Shown here piece by piece: positions 37,125 to 45,770 of a DNA stretch of 64,000 bases. The notes under the pieces were generated by a model that ran no database searches, was not told the origin of the DNA, and worked only from the letters and a program-made list of their open reading frames with translations. How positions within the stretch are numbered: position 1 is the first letter of the stretch; each line of letters opens with the position of its first letter. Origin of the DNA: Rhodospirillaceae bacterium LM-1 (lineage in GTDB: Bacteria; Pseudomonadota; Alphaproteobacteria; Rhodospirillales; WMHbin7); the NCBI GenBank assembly GCA_902725215.1, contig CACUVI010000029.1, positions 62,001 through 126,000 of the forward strand. The letters are read 5' to 3'. The position numbers and the translations under genes were made by a program.

Positions 37125-39256
37125 GCCGAAGCCAGAGTTTGAAATCTGGCAGCCCCTATCCGCTTGGCGCTTCTTGGAGCGGCAAGGGAGTCAACTTCGC
37201 CCTCTTCTCGGCCCATGCTGAGAAGGTCGAGCTGTGCCTGTTCGATCATCAGGGGAATCATGAAACAGAACGCGTCGTCATGCCTGAATACACGGACGAA
37301 GTCTGGCATGTGCATTTACCAGATATTCGCCCCGGCCAGCTTTACGGATACCGCGTCTATGGCCCTTACGATCCGCAACATGGGCACCGCTTCAACCATC
37401 ACAAACTGTTGCTCGATCCATATGCCAAGGCGCTGCACGGCGATCTGAAATGGAGCGACGCCCATTACGGATTCAAGGTGGGAAGCCCAATGGGCGACCT
37501 GTCTTTCGACAAGCGCGACAACGCGAAATACATGCCCAAATGCCAGGTGGTGGATACCGCCTTTACCTGGGGAGCCGACCGCCCGCCCGCCATTCCATTT
37601 CCACGTTCCGTCTTCTACGAACTGCACACCAAGGGCTTCACCAAGAAGCACCCCCAGGTGCCGGGGCGAATGAAGGGCACGTTTCTGGGTCTTGGCCATC
37701 CTTCGGTCATCGAATATTTCGCCCATCTGGGCGTGACTTCTCTTGAAATCCTGCCGGTACACGCCTCGGTCGATGAGCAGTTCCTGGTCAAGCGCGGACT
37801 GTCCAATTACTGGGGCTACAACACCATCGGCTTCTTCGCTCCCGACTCGCGATTCATCGCCGACAACGCGCTGGGCGATTTCAAAAGCATGGTGCAGAAC
37901 CTTCACGAAGCGGGCATCGAAGTCATTCTGGACGTGGTCTACAATCACACCGCCGAAGGCAACCATATGGGGCCGACCCTCAGTTTCAAGGGGATCGACA
38001 ACGCCTCTTACTACCGTCTGGTGCCGGGCGACGAGCGCCATTACGAAAACTATTCGGGCTGTGGAAATACGCTGAACCTGCGCCATCCCCGCGTTCTTCA
38101 GATGGTGATGGATTCCTTGCGCTACTGGGTCGAGGAAATGCATGTTGACGGCTTTCGCTTCGACCTAGCGGCCAGCTTGGCCCGCGAGCGCGCCGGTTTC
38201 GACGGCGGTTCGGGGTTCCTGGACGCCATGCGCCAAGACCCGGTGTTGTCGCGCGTCAAACTGATCGCCGAACCCTGGGACCTGGGCGGCGACGGATATC
38301 GCCTGGGCGGCTTCCCGCCCGGCTGGTCCGAATGGAACGGGCGCTTTCGCGACACTGTTCGCCAGTTTTGGCGGGGCGATGGCGGCTTGATCGGCGACAT
38401 GGCCTCGCGCGTCACGGGTTCGTCAGACCTTTTCGAATGGGGCGGACGCAGGCCCTGGGCCAGCATGAACTTCGTGACCGCGCATGATGGCTTCACCCTG
38501 GCCGACCTGACCAGTTACGACCGCAAGCACAACGACGCTAATGGCGAGGAAAACCGCGACGGCACGGACGCCAACTATTCATGGAATTGCGGCGTCGAGG
38601 GACCAACGGCCAACGCGGCCGTCTTAAAGCTGCGCCATCAGCAAAGACGCAATCTGATGGCCACGCTTTTGCTGTCCCAGGGCGTCCCCATGATGCTGGC
38701 TGGCGACGAAATGGGAAAAAGCCAGAAGGGCAACAACAACGCCTATTGCCAGGATGCTGAATTGGCCTGGATCGATTGGACGGACATCGACGAAGACATG
38801 CTGGCCTTTACGCGCGTCCTTCTTGGACTGCGCGCCCGCCATCCGGTCTTTCGCCGCCCTCGCTATTTCAAGGGAACCGAGATCGGAAACCACGTCAAGG
38901 ACCTCTTGTGGCTGACGCCTGAAGGCAAGGAAATGACGCCGCACGATTGGCAGGTGCCCTATGCCCGCTCGCTGGCTTTTCTGTTGAACGGAGAAGTCAC
39001 CTTGCATGACGGCAATGAAGGACGTTCCGGCATGCGCGACGACACCTTCATTGTCATCATGAACGCTTATCACGACGCCATTCCTTATGTGCTGCCGCCG
39101 CCATCGGTCGGCTTGGTTTGGGAAGTTGTGATCGACACCGCCCTGCAAGACGGCCTGGGGCATGGCCGGATCGCCGAGGCGGGCGAACATTACGCCATGA
39201 AGGGCCGCTCGATGGCCGTTCTGAAACGAAAATCGGCAAACCGGGGTGCTGAATGA
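37121..39256 (+). CDS. glgX: Glycogen debranching enzyme (GlgX, isoamylase type)
   Basis: Hydrolyses alpha-1,6 branches of limit dextrins. The 711-residue protein begins with a CBM48 module ([21 protein letters not shown]), then the GH13 subfamily 11 barrel: [13 protein letters not shown] with the nucleophile Asp, AEPWDLGG with the catalytic Glu, and [14 protein letters not shown] 37121 overlaps the glgB stop codon (ATGA) and is preferred to GTG 37112. Its place next to a branching enzyme and an amylomaltase indicates a glycogen-turnover operon; glgA, glgC and glgP are not in the window. Confidence 0.95.
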   Translation: MSRSQSLKSGSPYPLGASWSGKGVNFALFSAHAEKVELCLFDHQGNHETERVVMPEYTDEVWHVHLPDIRPGQLYGYRVYGPYDPQHGHRFNHHKLLLDPYAKALHGDLKWSDAHYGFKVGSPMGDLSFDKRDNAKYMPKCQVVDTAFTWGADRPPAIPFPRSVFYELHTKGFTKKHPQVPGRMKGTFLGLGHPSVIEYFAHLGVTSLEILPVHASVDEQFLVKRGLSNYWGYNTIGFFAPDSRFIADNALGDFKSMVQNLHEAGIEVILDVVYNHTAEGNHMGPTLSFKGIDNASYYRLVPGDERHYENYSGCGNTLNLRHPRVLQMVMDSLRYWVEEMHVDGFRFDLAASLARERAGFDGGSGFLDAMRQDPVLSRVKLIAEPWDLGGDGYRLGGFPPGWSEWNGRFRDTVRQFWRGDGGLIGDMASRVTGSSDLFEWGGRRPWASMNFVTAHDGFTLADLTSYDRKHNDANGEENRDGTDANYSWNCGVEGPTANAAVLKLRHQQRRNLMATLLLSQGVPMMLAGDEMGKSQKGNNNAYCQDAELAWIDWTDIDEDMLAFTRVLLGLRARHPVFRRPRYFKGTEIGNHVKDLLWLTPEGKEMTPHDWQVPYARSLAFLLNGEVTLHDGNEGRSGMRDDTFIVIMNAYHDAIPYVLPPPSVGLVWEVVIDTALQDGLGHGRIAEAGEHYAMKGRSMAVLKRKSANRGAE

Positions 39257-41463
39257 ACGACATGCGCGATCTTGACCGTCTTGCCCAAATGGCCGGCATC
39301 GAGCCTGGCTGGTGGGATTTTTTCGGCAATTGGCGCCAAGTGCCCGATGAGACGAAGCGTCATTTCCTGAAGTCGATGGGGCTGCCTGCCGCCAACGACG
39401 CCGAAGCCAGCGCCAGCCTTCAAAGGCTTGAGGAGCGGACTTGGCGGCGCGGCGCTCCGGCCACCCATATCGTGCGTCTTGGCCAAGATGCGCCGCCTAT
39501 TCCCATCGCCCTTCACGAACATGCCGGGCGCGGGCGCTGGCGCGTTTTGGAGGAATCTGGAAATCTGCTGACTGGCGAATTTAATGCCGCCGAACTTGAG
39601 CAGATCGAAGAACGCTGGATCGACGGCAAGCCGTATTTCAAACGCCTGCTGCCCTGCCCCGCGCCGCTGGGCATCGGCTATCACCGTTTGTCGGTCGAGT
39701 TGGGGCCGGGCTTGGCCACCGAAACCTCGCTGATCGTCGCTCCACCATCGGCCTATATCCCGGAACCGTTACATTCCGGTGGGCGCGTCTGGGGTGTATC
39801 GGCCCAGCTTTACGGCTTGCGTCGTGGACAAGACAAGGGCTTTGGCATCGGCGATTTCACGGCTCTTCGCGATATGGTCGAGGCGGCGGGAGATTTGGGA
39901 GCCGGGGCCGTCGGCCTTAATCCCCTGCATGCCCGTTTCATGTCGCAGCCCGACCGCATCAGCCCCTATTCGCCCTCCTCCAGGCTATTCCTGGACGCCA
40001 TCTATATCGACCCTCAGGCCTTGCCGGAATTCGCCCAGGTAAAGGCGCTGGCCGATAAAATGGAAGGCCAACGCCAAAAGGCGGAAATGTCGGACCTGAT
40101 CGATTATCCCGAAGTGGCGGCCATGAAGTTCCCGCTGCTGGAGGAAATGTTCGGCCATTTCCGCAAGAACGAGCTAGGCAAGCAACCGTCGGAGCGGGGC
40201 CGGGATTTTCTGGCCTATGTGCGTGAGCAAGGCGCTTCGCTTGAACGTTTCGCCCGCTTCCAGGCCCTGCAGGAGCATTTCCAGAAACAAGCGTCCGAGA
40301 TGGGCTGGTGGCGGCGCTGGCCCGAAGGTTTCCGCAGCCCGAATTCGCCGGACGTGGCGCATTTTGCCATGGAACATGAGCAACGCATCCAGTTCTTCCA
40401 ATATCTGGAATATCTGGCCGACCGGCAACTGGGTGCTGCGGAAGCGGCTGCGCGAAAACATTGCATGGCGATTGGTCTGTATCGCGACCTGGGCGTCGGC
40501 ATTCCAGGCGACAGTGGCGAAGCCTGGTCCTTGCAGGATGCATTGGCCTTGGGCATAGGCGTTGGCGCCCCTCCCGACCCCTTGAATCTGAAGGGCCAGG
40601 ATTGGGGCCTGTCGCCTTTCAATCCGGTCGCTCTCGACGAGCTTGGCTATGCGCCCTTCGCGCAGGTTCTGCGCGCCAATATGCGCCATGCAGGCGCCAT
40701 GCGGCTTGATCACGCCATGTCGCTGGTTCGGCTTTACTGGGTGCCAGAGGGCAATGACGCCGATCAGGGCGCTTACGTGCGCATGCCCGCCGATGCCCTG
40801 TTCGCCGTGTTGGCACTTGAAAGCCAACGCGCCAAGTGCTTGGTGATCGGCGAGGATCTGGGAACGGTCCCCGACGGCTTTCGCGAACGCATGAAGGCCG
40901 AAGGCCTGTTCGCCTATCGCCTGCTGCCCTTCGAGCGCCGCCATGACGGACAGTTCAAACGCCCGCATGAAATCGACGCGCAGGCGCTAGTCACGGCGGG
41001 CACGCACGATCTGGCCCCGCTGGCGGGCTGGTGGAAAGGGCGCGACCTTGACTGGCGCGAACAGCTTCGCTTGTATCCCAAGCCAGAGACAGCGGGCCAT
41101 GAACGCCATGGCCGCCACGAAGACCGCCAGCGCCTTGTCTGGGCGCTTTCGGAACTGGGCTGCATCGACCCCATCTTTCCCGCAGACGGCCATCTTGATC
41201 TGGAATTGGCTGGCCAATTATGCCTTGGCGTGCATCGCTATCTATGCGAATCCCCCACCCAAGTCATGATGGCCCAGTTCGAAGATATGCTGCTTCAGGA
41301 AGAGCCGATGAATCTGCCGGGAACGGTGGCCGAACATCCGAATTGGCGCAGGCGCTACGCGCGCAGCATCGAAGATTGGCGGCAAGATGGATTGGCGAAA
41401 TCCATCGCCCTTCATCTCAGCCAATCCAGACCTTCTCTCGTCAAGGGTCAGACTGCGCCATGA
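39253..41463 (+). CDS. malQ: 4-alpha-glucanotransferase (amylomaltase)
   Basis: Recycles maltooligosaccharides released by debranching. The 736-residue protein has an N-terminal extra domain of about 180 residues, as in enterobacterial MalQ, then a GH77 barrel with the nucleophile in RLDHAMSLVRLYWVP, the acid/base GEDLGTVPDGF, and TAGTHDLAPLAGWW. ATGA overlap with glgX before it and with the PmbA-like gene after it. Role: disproportionation of short glucans to feed phosphorylase. Confidence 0.94.
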   Translation: MNDMRDLDRLAQMAGIEPGWWDFFGNWRQVPDETKRHFLKSMGLPAANDAEASASLQRLEERTWRRGAPATHIVRLGQDAPPIPIALHEHAGRGRWRVLEESGNLLTGEFNAAELEQIEERWIDGKPYFKRLLPCPAPLGIGYHRLSVELGPGLATETSLIVAPPSAYIPEPLHSGGRVWGVSAQLYGLRRGQDKGFGIGDFTALRDMVEAAGDLGAGAVGLNPLHARFMSQPDRISPYSPSSRLFLDAIYIDPQALPEFAQVKALADKMEGQRQKAEMSDLIDYPEVAAMKFPLLEEMFGHFRKNELGKQPSERGRDFLAYVREQGASLERFARFQALQEHFQKQASEMGWWRRWPEGFRSPNSPDVAHFAMEHEQRIQFFQYLEYLADRQLGAAEAAARKHCMAIGLYRDLGVGIPGDSGEAWSLQDALALGIGVGAPPDPLNLKGQDWGLSPFNPVALDELGYAPFAQVLRANMRHAGAMRLDHAMSLVRLYWVPEGNDADQGAYVRMPADALFAVLALESQRAKCLVIGEDLGTVPDGFRERMKAEGLFAYRLLPFERRHDGQFKRPHEIDAQALVTAGTHDLAPLAGWWKGRDLDWREQLRLYPKPETAGHERHGRHEDRQRLVWALSELGCIDPIFPADGHLDLELAGQLCLGVHRYLCESPTQVMMAQFEDMLLQEEPMNLPGTVAEHPNWRRRYARSIEDWRQDGLAKSIALHLSQSRPSLVKGQTAP

Positions 41464-42794
41464 GCCGGAACCAGGAGATTCTCGCTGATCTGGTCAACCT
41501 CGCCTTGAAGGCGGGCGCGGATGGCGCCGATGCGGTGCTGGTCGATCAGGCATCGGCTGCCGTGGCATGGCGCCTGGGCAAGCTGGAACGGCTGGATCAT
41601 TCAGAATCGGGCGATATCGGCCTTCGGGTGCTGATCGGAAAATGTCAGGCTTTGGTTTCCAGTTCCGATCGTTCCCCCCAAGCCCTTCGGGAACTGGCAC
41701 AACGCGCGGTCGCCATGGCGCGCACCGTTCCCGAGGATCCGTTCTGCGGCCTGGCCGACCCTGCCGATCTGGCGACCAATCTTCCCGACCTTGACTTGGC
41801 CGACGACTTCGAACCCTCCAGCGAATTGCTGATTGAACGCGCAAAGGCCTGCGAGGAAGCGGCCAGGGCCGTGCCCGGCATCAATAATTCGGAAGGCGCC
41901 GACGCCAGTTGGGGACGCACCAGTTTTGTCATCGCCGGCTCGAACGGCATGTTGCGCGAAAGCACCGTCACGTCCTATTCGCAATCCGCCGCCGTGTTGG
42001 CGGGCGAAGGGCTTGGCATGTCCAGGGATTACGATTGGGCTTCCGCCGTCCATTTCAAGGATCTGCCGCCGCCCGAACAGACGGGGCGCGAAGCGGGAGA
42101 GCGCGCAGTTAGGCACTTGAACGCCCGCAAAATGCCCAGCGCCAAAGTGCCGGTGGTCTTCGAATCTCGCATCGCCCGCAGCCTTCTGGGGCATTTCGTG
42201 GGCGCCATCAATGGCGCGTCGATTGCCCGCGGCACCAGCTTTCTGAAAGACATGATGGACCGGCCGGTCTTTGCGCCCGGCATTCGCATCGTCGATGATC
42301 CGCATCGTCCGCGCGGTCTGAAATCGCGCCCCTGCGATGCCGAGGGGCTGCCCAACAAGCGCATGAACCTGATCGAGGACGGAAGGCTGACGAGTTGGCT
42401 GCTTGACCTGCGCTCGGCCCGCCAACTGGGCTTGAAAAGCACCGGACACGCCTCGCGGGGAACGTCAAGCCCGCCCTCGCCTTCGCCCAGCAATCTTTAT
42501 CTCGAGGCCGGGGCGCTCGCTCTCGAAGATCTGATCAAGGATATCGACAGCGGATTCTACGTGACCGATCTTTTCGGCATGGGCGTGAACGGCATCACCG
42601 GCGACTACAGCCGGGGGGCGGCTGGCTATTGGATCGAGAAGGGGCGAATTTCCTTCCCGGTCAACGAAATGACGGTGGCGGGAAACCTGAAGGACATGTT
42701 CTTGAACCTGACGCCCGCCAACGACTTGGTTTTCAAGGCAGGCACCGACAGCCCCAGCCTTCGCATCGACGGCATGACGGTGGCTGGCGGATAG
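41460..42794 (+). CDS. pmbA: TldD/PmbA-family metalloprotease subunit (TldE/PmbA)
   Basis: A 444-residue PmbA (TldE)-type protein; TldD and TldE form a processing complex that degrades unfolded peptides, with the metal site on TldD. Visible landmarks are an N-terminal ADGADAVLVDQ strand, the segment RGTSFLKDMMD near residue 257, and the C-terminal GMGVNGITGDYSRGAAGYWIEKG (positions about 375-397), with the zinc-ligand HExxxH of TldD absent as expected for TldE. The start ATGAGCCGG overlaps the malQ stop. Its place at the end of a glycogen operon is unusual and may be coincidental. Confidence 0.88.
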   Translation: MSRNQEILADLVNLALKAGADGADAVLVDQASAAVAWRLGKLERLDHSESGDIGLRVLIGKCQALVSSSDRSPQALRELAQRAVAMARTVPEDPFCGLADPADLATNLPDLDLADDFEPSSELLIERAKACEEAARAVPGINNSEGADASWGRTSFVIAGSNGMLRESTVTSYSQSAAVLAGEGLGMSRDYDWASAVHFKDLPPPEQTGREAGERAVRHLNARKMPSAKVPVVFESRIARSLLGHFVGAINGASIARGTSFLKDMMDRPVFAPGIRIVDDPHRPRGLKSRPCDAEGLPNKRMNLIEDGRLTSWLLDLRSARQLGLKSTGHASRGTSSPPSPSPSNLYLEAGALALEDLIKDIDSGFYVTDLFGMGVNGITGDYSRGAAGYWIEKGRISFPVNEMTVAGNLKDMFLNLTPANDLVFKAGTDSPSLRIDGMTVAGG

Positions 42795-42801
42795 GAACGC
42801 C

Positions 42802-43728
42802 CTACCCCAGCACGTCCACCGTTTCATCCGCCAGCGTGATCGTGGCGGGAAGATGGGCCAGAATGTCGCCATCGGCCTGCAACGGAAAACCTTCCGGTCC
42901 CTCGAAGACAATCGACGACCCCAGCACGCTGGGCGCGTCGGGCAGCGTGTCCAATCGCCCCATCACCAAGGCCGCGCCATAGCGCAGCACATTCTTGATC
43001 CCCGAACGTTGCAGCAGACGCACTTCGAAACCCGCCTGCTCCAAGCTGGCCCTGGGAGCCGCCGTGAATGGTCCGCCGTAAAGCGGGCCGTTGCAGACCA
43101 CCGCCGTAACGGCCTGATGCGGCTTGCCATCAATGCTGATCGACAAGGGCGGAAAGGCGTATTTGAAGGCGCCGCCCAGGGTTTCGACCACATAGGCCAA
43201 GGCGCCGGTATGGCGCTTCAGGGCCGAGCTGACATCGGCCACCACCTGCGCATCGAACCCCGCCCCCGCCATCAGCACGAACAAGCGCCCGCCCGGCTGA
43301 TCGGGCGAGGTGATGCGCCCCAAATGCAATCGCTTGCGTTTTCCCTGATTGATCGCCGCCGAAACCTTGGCGGGCTTGGTGCCGATGCCCAGCGTATGCG
43401 CCATCACATTGGCCGTTCCCAGCGGAATGATCCCCATCGCCACCGAACTGCCCGCCAAACCGTTCACCACTTCGTTGATGGTGCCGTCGCCGCCCGCCGC
43501 CACCACGACATCCACTCCGTCACCCACCATGCCAAGCGCCATCTCGGTGGCGTCATTGGGCTTGGTCGTTCGAAACAAGGTCACATGGCCCTCGAGTCTC
43601 TCCACCGTGGCCTGAAAACGCCAGCCATGGCGGCGGCCCGCCGTGGGATTGAATATGACGGAGACGCGCCGAGGCCTGACTTCGCTGAAGGGCTTCATCT
43701 CGGGAGAAATCATGGAATCGTAGGTCAT
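42802..43728 (-). CDS. Diacylglycerol/lipid kinase family protein (YegS/BmrU type)
   Basis: A 308-residue kinase of the DAGK catalytic family, with the nucleotide-binding GGDGTINEVVNGL near residues 89-101, an N-terminal VIFNPTAGRR strand, and the second domain containing VLMAGAGFDAQV. It phosphorylates a lipid, perhaps diacylglycerol or another alcohol-headed lipid; substrate not predictable. It converges on the PmbA-like gene with 7 bases between stop codons and diverges from the phosphoesterase at 43905. The first 17 residues before RRVSVIFNP may be a spurious extension, as several ATG codons lie there. Confidence 0.88.
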   Translation of the reverse strand: MTYDSMISPEMKPFSEVRPRRVSVIFNPTAGRRHGWRFQATVERLEGHVTLFRTTKPNDATEMALGMVGDGVDVVVAAGGDGTINEVVNGLAGSSVAMGIIPLGTANVMAHTLGIGTKPAKVSAAINQGKRKRLHLGRITSPDQPGGRLFVLMAGAGFDAQVVADVSSALKRHTGALAYVVETLGGAFKYAFPPLSISIDGKPHQAVTAVVCNGPLYGGPFTAAPRASLEQAGFEVRLLQRSGIKNVLRYGAALVMGRLDTLPDAPSVLGSSIVFEGPEGFPLQADGDILAHLPATITLADETVDVLG

Positions 43729-43904
43729 GCCGCCGATAACTCTCTCTGTTTCAAATCAATGTCAGGCCGCAATGTAAGTAACCATTATGACAGCACAAAG
43801 ACACGGGCGTTAAATATTAATGACACGCCCACAAAGTCTTGCTTCTAGTTTTAATAAGACTACAAGAGGTGGATTTAAGAGCTTATCCACAGCCTGGGTT
43901 GACG

Positions 43905-44762
43905 ATGAACGCCCTTTCCGACATGCAGCATTACCGGACCATCTGGATTTCGGACGTGCATTTGGGCACCCGCGGATGCAAGGCGGAATTTCTTCTCGAT
44001 TTCCTGAAATACACCGAAAGCGACAATCTTTATCTGGTAGGCGACATCGTAGACGGCTGGCGCCTCAAACGCTCGTGGTACTGGCCGCAGGCCCATAACG
44101 ACGTGGTGCAAAAGGTTCTGCGCAAGGCGCGCAAGGGCGCCAGGGTTGTCTTCATCCCCGGCAATCACGACGAATTCGCCCGCGACTACACCGAACATAC
44201 TTTCGGCGACATCGAAGTGATGGAAGAGGCCGTTCACGAAACGGCCGACGGGCGGCGGTTGCTGGTGCTGCACGGCGACGCTTTCGACGGCGTGGTCAAA
44301 TACGCCAAATGGCTGGCCTTGCTGGGCGACTGGGCCTACACGCTGGCCCTTAAGGTCAATCAGTGGTTCAACGCCGTCCGGCGCGGCATGGGCCTGCCTT
44401 ACTGGTCGCTGTCGGCCTATTTGAAGCACAAGGTCAAGAACGCCGTTCAGTACATGGCCAAATACGAAGAGACGATGGCCAGCGAGGCGGTGCGCCGCGA
44501 CGTGGACGGCATCGTCTGCGGCCACATCCACAATGCCGAGCTGCGCGATCTGTCGGGCGTCACCTATGCCAATACCGGCGACTGGGTGGAAAGCTGCACG
44601 GCGCTGGTCGAACACAAGGACGGACGCCTGGAAATCCTGCACTGGATGGCCTTGCGTCAACTTTCACTTTTCCAAACAAAGGAACCGGAATGCGTATCCT
44701 CGTCATCACCGACGCCTGGCATCCTCAAATCAATGGCGTCGTCCGTACGCTCGTTACTTTAA
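43905..44762 (+). CDS. Metallophosphoesterase, UDP-2,3-diacylglucosamine diphosphatase-like (LpxH type)
   Basis: A 285-residue calcineurin-like phosphoesterase with all five motifs: SDVHLGT, VGDIVDGW, PGNHDEF, VLHGDAFD and CGHIHNAE. LpxH makes lipid X in lipid A synthesis, and the lipid A genes msbA, waaA and lpxK follow, but the close pairing with a glycosyltransferase also fits a lipid-head-group pathway, so LpxH is not certain. The start MNALSDM at 43905 is chosen. The last 35 residues overlap the next gene by 73 bases and are serine-rich and unconserved, so translation past about residue 250 may have no function. Confidence 0.85.
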   Translation: MNALSDMQHYRTIWISDVHLGTRGCKAEFLLDFLKYTESDNLYLVGDIVDGWRLKRSWYWPQAHNDVVQKVLRKARKGARVVFIPGNHDEFARDYTEHTFGDIEVMEEAVHETADGRRLLVLHGDAFDGVVKYAKWLALLGDWAYTLALKVNQWFNAVRRGMGLPYWSLSAYLKHKVKNAVQYMAKYEETMASEAVRRDVDGIVCGHIHNAELRDLSGVTYANTGDWVESCTALVEHKDGRLEILHWMALRQLSLFQTKEPECVSSSSPTPGILKSMASSVRSLL

Positions 44763-45751
44763 GCGAGGAGCTTTCCAAACTGGGCCATGAAGTGATCGCC
44801 GTCACGCCTGACCAGTTCAAAAGCATCCCCTGCCCCACCTATCCCGAAATCCGCCTGTCGCTGCTGCCCGGGCGCAAGATGGCCAAGCTGATCGAGCGCC
44901 ATCAACCTTGCGCCATCCACATCGCCACAGAAGGCCCGCTGGGCCTGGCCGGGCGGCGTTACTGCGTGAAGCGCGGCCTGCCCTTCACCACCGCCTACCA
45001 CACCCGCTTTCCGGAATATATCCACGCCCGCTCCGGCATTCCGGTTGGCATGACCTATACGCTGGTGCGCTGGTTTCATGCCCCCGCCTCGGCGGTCATG
45101 GTGGCGACCCAATCGATCGAGGACGAGTTGAAGGCGCGCGGTTTCAAGAACATCCGCCGCTGGACGCGGGGCGTCGATACGGCGCTGTTTCGCCCCGGCG
45201 AGAAGGATGACGAGCTTTATCCCTGGGCGCGCCCGATCAGCCTGTATGTCGGGCGCGTCGCCGTTGAGAAGAATATCGAAGCCTTTCTGGCGCTGGATAT
45301 TCCCGGCACCAAGGTCGTGGTGGGCGATGGCCCGCAGCTCGAGCAATTGAAGGGCCATTACCCCAAGGTGAAGTTCCTGGGCGCCAAAGTGGGCGAAGAC
45401 TTGGCGCGGCATTACCGATCCGCCGACTTGTTCGTCTTTCCCAGCCGCACCGATACCTTTGGCCTCGTCTTGCTGGAAGCCCTTGCTTCGGGCCTGCCAG
45501 TGGCCGCTTATCCGGTGGCGGGACCGCAGGATGTGCTGGGCGGCTCTCCCGCCGGATGCCTGGATGAAGACCTGACCAAGGCCAGCCTAGCCGCCATGAG
45601 CATAGAACCCGGCCTGTGCCGCGCCCATGCGCTGGACTATTCCTGGGAAGTCTCGGCCCGCCAATTCCTGGCCAATCTGGACCCATTCGATTCCGGACAG
45701 GCCTTTCCCGAAACGGCCAGCCCGAAAACGGCGGCTTTGGCCCCGCTTTAA
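44690..45751 (+). CDS. Family 4 glycosyltransferase (GT1/GT4 type)
   Basis: A 353-residue glycosyltransferase of the GT-B fold. N-terminal MRILVITDAWHPQINGV with the glycine-rich loop, and in the C-terminal half the nucleotide-sugar site FPSRTDTFGLVLLEALASG with the EX7E-like arrangement. It resembles mannosyl- or glucosyltransferases acting on diacylglycerol or phosphatidylinositol. Its ATG is inside the end of the phosphoesterase gene (ribosome site AAAGGAACC before it), so the two are coupled. Acceptor is likely a lipid in the inner membrane, judged from the neighbours; no direct evidence. Confidence 0.88.
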   Translation: MRILVITDAWHPQINGVVRTLVTLSEELSKLGHEVIAVTPDQFKSIPCPTYPEIRLSLLPGRKMAKLIERHQPCAIHIATEGPLGLAGRRYCVKRGLPFTTAYHTRFPEYIHARSGIPVGMTYTLVRWFHAPASAVMVATQSIEDELKARGFKNIRRWTRGVDTALFRPGEKDDELYPWARPISLYVGRVAVEKNIEAFLALDIPGTKVVVGDGPQLEQLKGHYPKVKFLGAKVGEDLARHYRSADLFVFPSRTDTFGLVLLEALASGLPVAAYPVAGPQDVLGGSPAGCLDEDLTKASLAAMSIEPGLCRAHALDYSWEVSARQFLANLDPFDSGQAFPETASPKTAALAPL

Positions 45752-45770
45752 GTTGGTTTCCCAACATGCT

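Noticed and set aside
43800-43830. Short inverted repeat GGGCGT...ACGCCC in the phosphoesterase upstream region
   Set aside because: Six-base stem with a 14-base loop and no T-run; too weak to call terminator or operator.
43883-43891. Perfect DnaA box TTATCCACA near the phosphoesterase start
   Set aside because: A single copy with no cluster, no AT-rich unwinding element and no dnaA/parAB/gidA genes around; expected by chance in a genome.
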